From assembly GCA_036365145.1 (NCBI GenBank), contig JAEOAD010002231.1:2521501-2585500 (forward strand): DNA of 64,000 bases, read 5' to 3'. This document shows, piece after piece, positions 59,498-64,000 of the stretch. Source of the DNA: Orientallactaga sibirica (Eukaryota; Chordata; Mammalia; Rodentia; Dipodidae). Made by a program: the position numbers and the translations under genes. How positions within the stretch are numbered: position 1 is the stretch's first letter; the number at the start of each line of letters is the position of its first letter. The notes below the pieces were generated by a model that searched no databases, was not told the origin of the DNA, and saw only the letters and a list, made by a program, of their open reading frames with translations.

Positions 59498-59697
59498 TTG
59501 TAATTATTTCTGTAAGTAGAAAGTCAATAAATAAAACAACCATATCCATAAATTTAAATGAATTCAGATATGTCAACTACTATCAATTGGATGTCAAGAA
59601 AAATGTGATTCTTTGAAGGATTACAGCAAAATACTCCCTAAACACACCTACTAGCTGTGTAAGGTTCTAAAGTATTAATATGATATTGCTTAATTTT
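59498..59697. other. 200-bp spacer between two L1 5' ends
   Basis: AT-rich single-copy sequence between the minus-strand L1 start ('gccatcttactaggaagtcc' read on plus) and the plus-strand L1 start ('gacttccagtcaagatggc'). Confidence 0.7.
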
Positions 59698-59933
59698 GAC
59701 TTCCAGTCAAGATGGCATCCACCTAACCATGACTCACTTCATGGGGAAGGAAAGGCAAAACATGTACGGTTAAGTGGGGTTTTTAACAGTCTGAAGATTC
59801 TAGTAGACCTCCAGTGGTAGGGTATGGAGGAGCAAAGTAGGGAATCTGGGGAATCCCACAGTCCCCTCAAGCAGACATCCTAGCCTCCACTCTCAGCCAC
59901 CAGTTCCCTCTCCACTAACCTCAGCCTAAGTGG

Positions 59934-60426
59934 ACCCAGGCCAGCGGGCTAGCATTAGCCCCTCACCATCTCAACCTAGGCTTTCCCACCCTGACAGAGC
60001 TCCACACATGAACCCCATTCCACTCATTGCCACCAATGTGCCCCCCACCTCCTTCCCATACACAGACCCAGGCCAACAGGCTAGCCTTCACTCCACCTTG
60101 CCATGACCTAGTATTCCTGCCCCCATGGAGCTCCACATATGAAAGTCATCCCACTTGCCACCATCCCCCATGCATGGACCCAAGTCAACAGGCTATCACT
60201 CACCCCACCGCACCCTGACCTAGGCTTGTCTGCCCCCACAGAGATCCACATGTAAACGCCCTCCATCTCACTCACTGCTGCCCCCTATTTCCCCCATGCA
60301 CAGTCTCAGATTAACAGGATAGCATATATCCTGCCCTTCCCTGACCTAGGCTTTCCCTCCCCCATGGAGTTCCACATACTAGCACCTTCAGTCCCACTCA
60401 CTGCCAACCCATTACGTGGACCCAGG
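59934..60426 (+). repeat. L1 5'UTR tandem monomers (~112-132 bp)
   Basis: Anchor 'acccagg' at 59934, 60066, 60178 ('acccaag') and 60420, with a decayed one near 60303. A second anchor 'gagNtccaca' has parallel spacing. Four diverged C-rich repeats, by analogy with promoter monomers of murine L1 5'UTRs. Confidence 0.8.
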
Positions 60427-60659
60427 TCAAAGGTAAAATACAGCTTCCTCCTAAATTTAATAAAATTCCTTAACTGTGATGGGCAGACCACAGCACAAAA
60501 GGAATATCATGAAAATTCAAATGTAAGTCAATCCAACATGATTGCCCAGTCCCACAATGGATATCTCTAATCAAAACATAGAAGACAATCGGATCAGAAC
60601 CCCAAAATGAAAGACACAGACAATGCAACCCTGGCCAAGAAATTAGCAGAACTTGCATA

Positions 60660-61461
60660 AAATCAACAAATGGTCAATAATTGTATGTATGCTGTTCTCA
60701 CTAGAATAGACCTAATAGAAAAGAACCAGGAAGGGCACCAAAGACAGTTAAATGATATGAAGGAGAGAGAAAAAAGAGAGGACCTCAATAACCAGCTAGC
60801 TAAGCTCAATGAAGACGTAAATAAGTGCAAGGATAAATTCCAAGAAGCATTAAGAAAATCAGAAAATGATGTGAAAAGGGAACTTGACAGAGGGATGGAA
60901 ACTATACACACAAAAAAAGCAGTAGGAACTACAAACCAAATGGAACAAGCCCAAAACTCTATAGAAGCTCTCAAGAATAGAGTCAGCCATAGAAACTCAG
61001 AACTGGAAGACAAAACAGAGTAAAGTTTTCATGAGTCCAAAAGTTTCAATAAGTTCAAAATTTTTGTGAACAGAACATGAGGGAACTGTGGGATCCCTAA
61101 AACATCCCAATATCTGATCATGGTGATACTAGAAGGGGAAGAAATTCAGATCAAAGACATGGAGAACTTATTCAACAAAATTACGGAAGAAAACTTTCCA
61201 AGCCTCTCAAAAGAAAGTCCCATCAAGTTACAAGAAGCTAACAGAACTCCAAACAGGCTGGACCAAAGGAGAAATTCTCCAAGACATGTTATCATTAAGA
61301 CTCTAAACATTGATAACAAAGAAAAACTCCTAAAAGCAGCTAGGGAGAAACAACACATTACATATAAAGGTGACCCCATCAGAATTACTACAGACTTCTC
61401 AATAGAAACCCTGAAAGCCACAAGAGCCTGGAATGGAACACTGCAAAGTCTAAGAACTTAA
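60660..61461 (+). pseudogene. L1 ORF1 remnant
   Basis: 60670-61023 encodes a Lys/Glu/Asn-rich coiled-coil-like segment ('NNQLAKLNEDVNKCKDKF'). After a stop, 61120-61461 encodes the C-terminal half: 'NLFNKITEENFPSL', 'RHVIIKTLNIDNKEKLLKAA' and 'ITYKGDPIRITTDFSIETL', typical of the ORF1p RNA-binding and C-terminal domains. The two halves are separated by about 100 bp of non-open sequence. Confidence 0.88.
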
Positions 61462-61734
61462 GGCTTCCAACCCAAACTACTCTACCCAGCAAAAGTATCC
61501 CTCATGATAGATGGTGAAAGAAAAACTTTCCATGATAAAACTCAGCCTTACAACTATATGAACACAAACAAAATCTACAGAGAGTACTTCAGAGAAATCT
61601 CCACACAGAAGAATCAAACAACCAACCTCAAGTGCCTACAAGAAGCAAATGACAATAATAAAACTGAGAGAAGGCACAAAAACCTACAAAGTCCAAAAAA
61701 AAAAAAAACACCAAACCACATAAACCACCACAAC

Positions 61735-63059
61735 ATGGCAGGAAATCAAACCTCATAGTTATTACCCTGAACATTAATGGCCTTAATTCACCCACCAAGA
61801 GACATAACCTAACAGGATGGACTAGAAAATTAGACTCCACAACCTGCTGTTTTCAAGAAACCCACCTCACCACTAAATACAGACACCTCCTCAGATTGAA
61901 AGGGTGGATAAATAGTTTTCCAAGCAAATGGAAATAAGAAACAAGCAGGCATTACTATACTAATATCAGACAAAATAGACTTTAAACCAAAAGTAATCAA
62001 AAAAGATAAAGAAGACCACTTCTTACTTATCAAGGAAATGATCTAACAAGAGGATACCACAATCTTTTTGCATCAAACACAGGTGCACCACAATTCATAA
62101 AAGTAAACCTACTTGACAACAAAACAGAAATAACCACCAACTCCATCATAGTTGGGGATTTCAATACTCCTCTATCAGCAATAGATAGATTATCAAAACA
62201 GAAAATTAACTGGGAAATAAGAGATATCAACAAAACCATAGCTCAACTAGATCTAATGGACATCTACAGACTATTCTACCCAAAATCCACAGATTATACA
62301 TTTTTCCCAGCACCCCATGGAACCTTCTCTAAAATAGATCATATACTGGCCCATAGAGCCTGCCTCCATATATTTAGGAAGATTGACATAATCTCCTGCA
62401 TGATATTAGATCAGATTAACCACAAAAGATGAGTCAGGAATCCCACCAGCTCCTGCAAACTGAACAACACACTTTTAAACAATAAATTGGTAGTAGAAAA
62501 AAAAAAAAATGAAGCGGCAAAGTATCTAGAAAGGAATGACAATGAGAATGCAGCATACAAAAACTTATGGGACACAATGAAGGCAGTCCTCCAGGGAAAA
62601 TTCATAGAAATAATGTCTTCATAACAAAGACAGAGAGATCCCAAATCAATAACCTAACCAAACAGCTAGTGGCATTGGAAAAACAAGAAGAATCCAACCA
62701 AAAAAACTCCAGATGGAAAGAAATAATTAAGATCAGAGCAGAAATTAATGAATTGGAAAATCAGAAAACAAGGAAATTGAAACAAAGAGCTGGTTCTTTG
62801 AAAAAAATAACCAAGATTAATAAACCCCTGGCCAATTTGATCAAGTGAAAAAAAGAGATGCTTCAAATTAACAAAATTAGAAATGAAAAAGGAGAGATCA
62901 TAACAGACATAAGCGAAATTGGGAGAATCATAAGGATTTATTTCAAAAACCTCTATTCCACAAAACTGGATAATTTGAAGGAAATGGACAAATTCCTGGA
63001 AATATACATAAACCTAAATTCAGAGCAGGTTAATCTCCTAAAGATACCTATCACACCCA
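61735..63059 (+). pseudogene. L1 ORF2 N-terminal (endonuclease) remnant
   Basis: In shifting frames: 'TLNINGLNSP', 'CCFQETHLTTK' (catalytic QET block), 'VGDFNTPLSAIDRL' (GDFN motif) and 'KIDHILAHRAC' (about 62330). Then the linker 'NKLVVE', 'KAVLQGKF', 'SQINNLTKQLVALEKQEE' and 'NLYSTKLDNLKEMDKFLEIY' up to the LTR insertion. The reverse-transcriptase domain is not reached. Frames at 62567-62848 and 62858-63073 are pieces of it. Confidence 0.88.
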
Positions 63060-63436
63060 CTGTGGTAGTTTGAATATATGGCCCCCAATATATTCAGTGT
63101 TTTATTAGTTTATAGTTATCATCTGCATTGCTGGAGGCAATGTCACTGGGCAGATGTTAAGGCATGATGGTGGGTTTGAGATTCCTTGTAAAGATATGCA
63201 AAGTGTGTCCATTGGGAGTTCCTGAAGTGTGCTGTGGCTTTTGGCTGTAGCTTTGCTTTGTGTGCTGTGTGGCTGGGGGCTTTGCTCTCTTGCCTGGTCC
63301 TGTGAAGGCAGGCCAGCTTCTTCTGCTATTATGGAACTTCCCCTGGGTCTATAAGCTTCAATAAATAATATCCCTTCCTCCATAACTGTTCCTGGTCTGG
63401 AAGTTCATCTCAGTGAACCTGAAGCTGTCTGTGGTA
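63060..63436 (+). repeat. MaLR-type 5' LTR
   Basis: Starts TGTGGTAGTTTGAATATA and contains AATAAATAA near 63360 (poly(A) signal). Ends around 'gaagctgtctgtggta'. Same family type as the solo LTRs at 31565 and 46492 and related to those at 1-3513. Confidence 0.82.
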
Positions 63437-64000
63437 CTGAGGAGTGTGGGGTGAGATGAACCTGACCATGTGGATATTCATCTTTTGGAACCTTTGTTTT
63501 GGAGGAACGGGCATGGACTTGGTGCTTGCAACTGAAGATGCCTTCTGGAGTGGTAAGCCAAGTTTTATGGACTATTCTGATGAGAGTTTGAGAATACTAA
63601 GTGCAGACAGTGTTGAACTTCAAGGCTTGGCTTATGAGCTTTCTAAGGGGAAGGAAAGATTGCAGAGGACTTTGTTGGAACTGGGCTATTGGCATAAGGG
63701 ATGGCTGCATTCCGCTATCCAGGCCCAGAAAGTTTGATCAAGGTTAAATTTGTAATGGACTGATATGCTTGGCTAAAGATATCAGACTGAGAGACTTAAG
63801 ATTTTAAGTTGGAAAACCTCAAGCAAGTTAAAATTAGAGGCACTGAGATTGGTTTTAGGTTAGTGGAGCTGCTATTGTCAACACATTAGCAATTTTAAGG
63901 AAGGTGGAAGAAAGGTGGCCCGACTGCTTTACATTAAAACAATGGAGAAGATGCCTGAGGAAAGACTGTTAGAAATGCAAACTCTTTTGGAAAGAGTTGA
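63437..64000 (+). mobile_element. MaLR-type internal region, cut by window end
   Basis: Follows the LTR directly and resembles the internal regions at 214-1377 and 1971-3133 in reverse ('ggcttggcttatgagctttc', 'ttgttggaactgggct'). A 97-codon frame at 63444-63737 has no recognised function. The 3' LTR, if present, is outside the window. Confidence 0.75.

Larger units (their letters stand above)
59698..63059 (+). mobile_element. L1 retrotransposon, 5' part, interrupted by an LTR element
   Basis: 5'UTR from 59698 with tandem monomers, ORF1 remnant 60660-61461, ORF2 N-terminal part from about 61735, cut at 63059 by the MaLR element starting TGTGG at 63060. Any downstream half would lie beyond the window. 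Multiple stops and shifts show it is dead. Confidence 0.88.

Noticed and set aside
55145..59510. Target-site duplication for the minus-strand L1 from similar 'tgtaattNtttct' at 55146 and 59499
   Set aside because: The left copy lies about 70 bp away from the L1 A tail, so it does not abut the element.
60027..60218. Proline-rich 63-codon frame
   Set aside because: Falls inside the C-rich monomers of the L1 5'UTR; composition explains it.

Overview
This window is non-coding mammalian DNA that is almost entirely made of, or broken up by, transposable elements. I find no protein-coding gene, rRNA or functional tRNA gene. The organism is most likely a rodent. The basis is a tRNA-derived SINE (heads of the type 'gagatggcttagcggttaa', a B-box-like 'ggttcgattc', then CT-rich and AAATAA tails), B1-type SINEs ('ccgggcatggcggcacac ... 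caggtcagcctgg'), MaLR-type LTR elements and young L1s. The SINE pair looks like that of dipodid rodents (jerboas, Jaculus-like). That genus-level call is from memory of the repeat families and should be treated as inference.

Layout. 1-3513: a minus-strand MaLR-type LTR retroelement present as a near-perfect 1.76-kb tandem duplication (LTR-internal-LTR/LTR-internal-LTR). 3514-14250: mostly single-copy sequence with a MIR, a (CA)n/(GA)n microsatellite and an old LTR. 14251-16795: a SINE, a B1, and an old LTR split by a 5'-truncated L1. 16796-24437: sparse old repeats (L1M, MIR) and a few SINEs. 24438-25310: an L1 3'UTR fragment carrying a 371-bp class II ERV solo LTR with a 6-bp target duplication.

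25311-40281 and 40282-55217 are two head-to-tail copies of a ~14.95-kb unit. Each copy holds the same ordered set: an SINE, a chimeric SINE composite, ancient L1M remnants interrupted by a younger L1, a poly(T) tract and a solo LTR, four more tRNA-derived SINEs, a B1, L1 3'UTR-like sequence and a (GT)n tract. Many of the differences between the copies are single-base length changes in short runs. Over the first 5 kb they are mostly losses in copy 2, which raises the question of an assembly or polishing artefact versus a very recent segmental duplication.

55218-59497: a minus-strand L1 that keeps its 3'UTR, ORF2 endonuclease region, ORF1 and 5'UTR but lacks the reverse-transcriptase part. 59698-63059: a second L1 in the opposite orientation, head-to-head with the first across a 200-bp spacer. 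It has a tandem-monomer 5'UTR, a broken ORF1 and the N-terminal part of a broken ORF2, and is cut off by another MaLR-type LTR plus internal region (63060-64000) that runs off the window.

Nothing here works together as a pathway. The informative content is the history of nested insertions, the two tandem duplications and the chimeric SINE.
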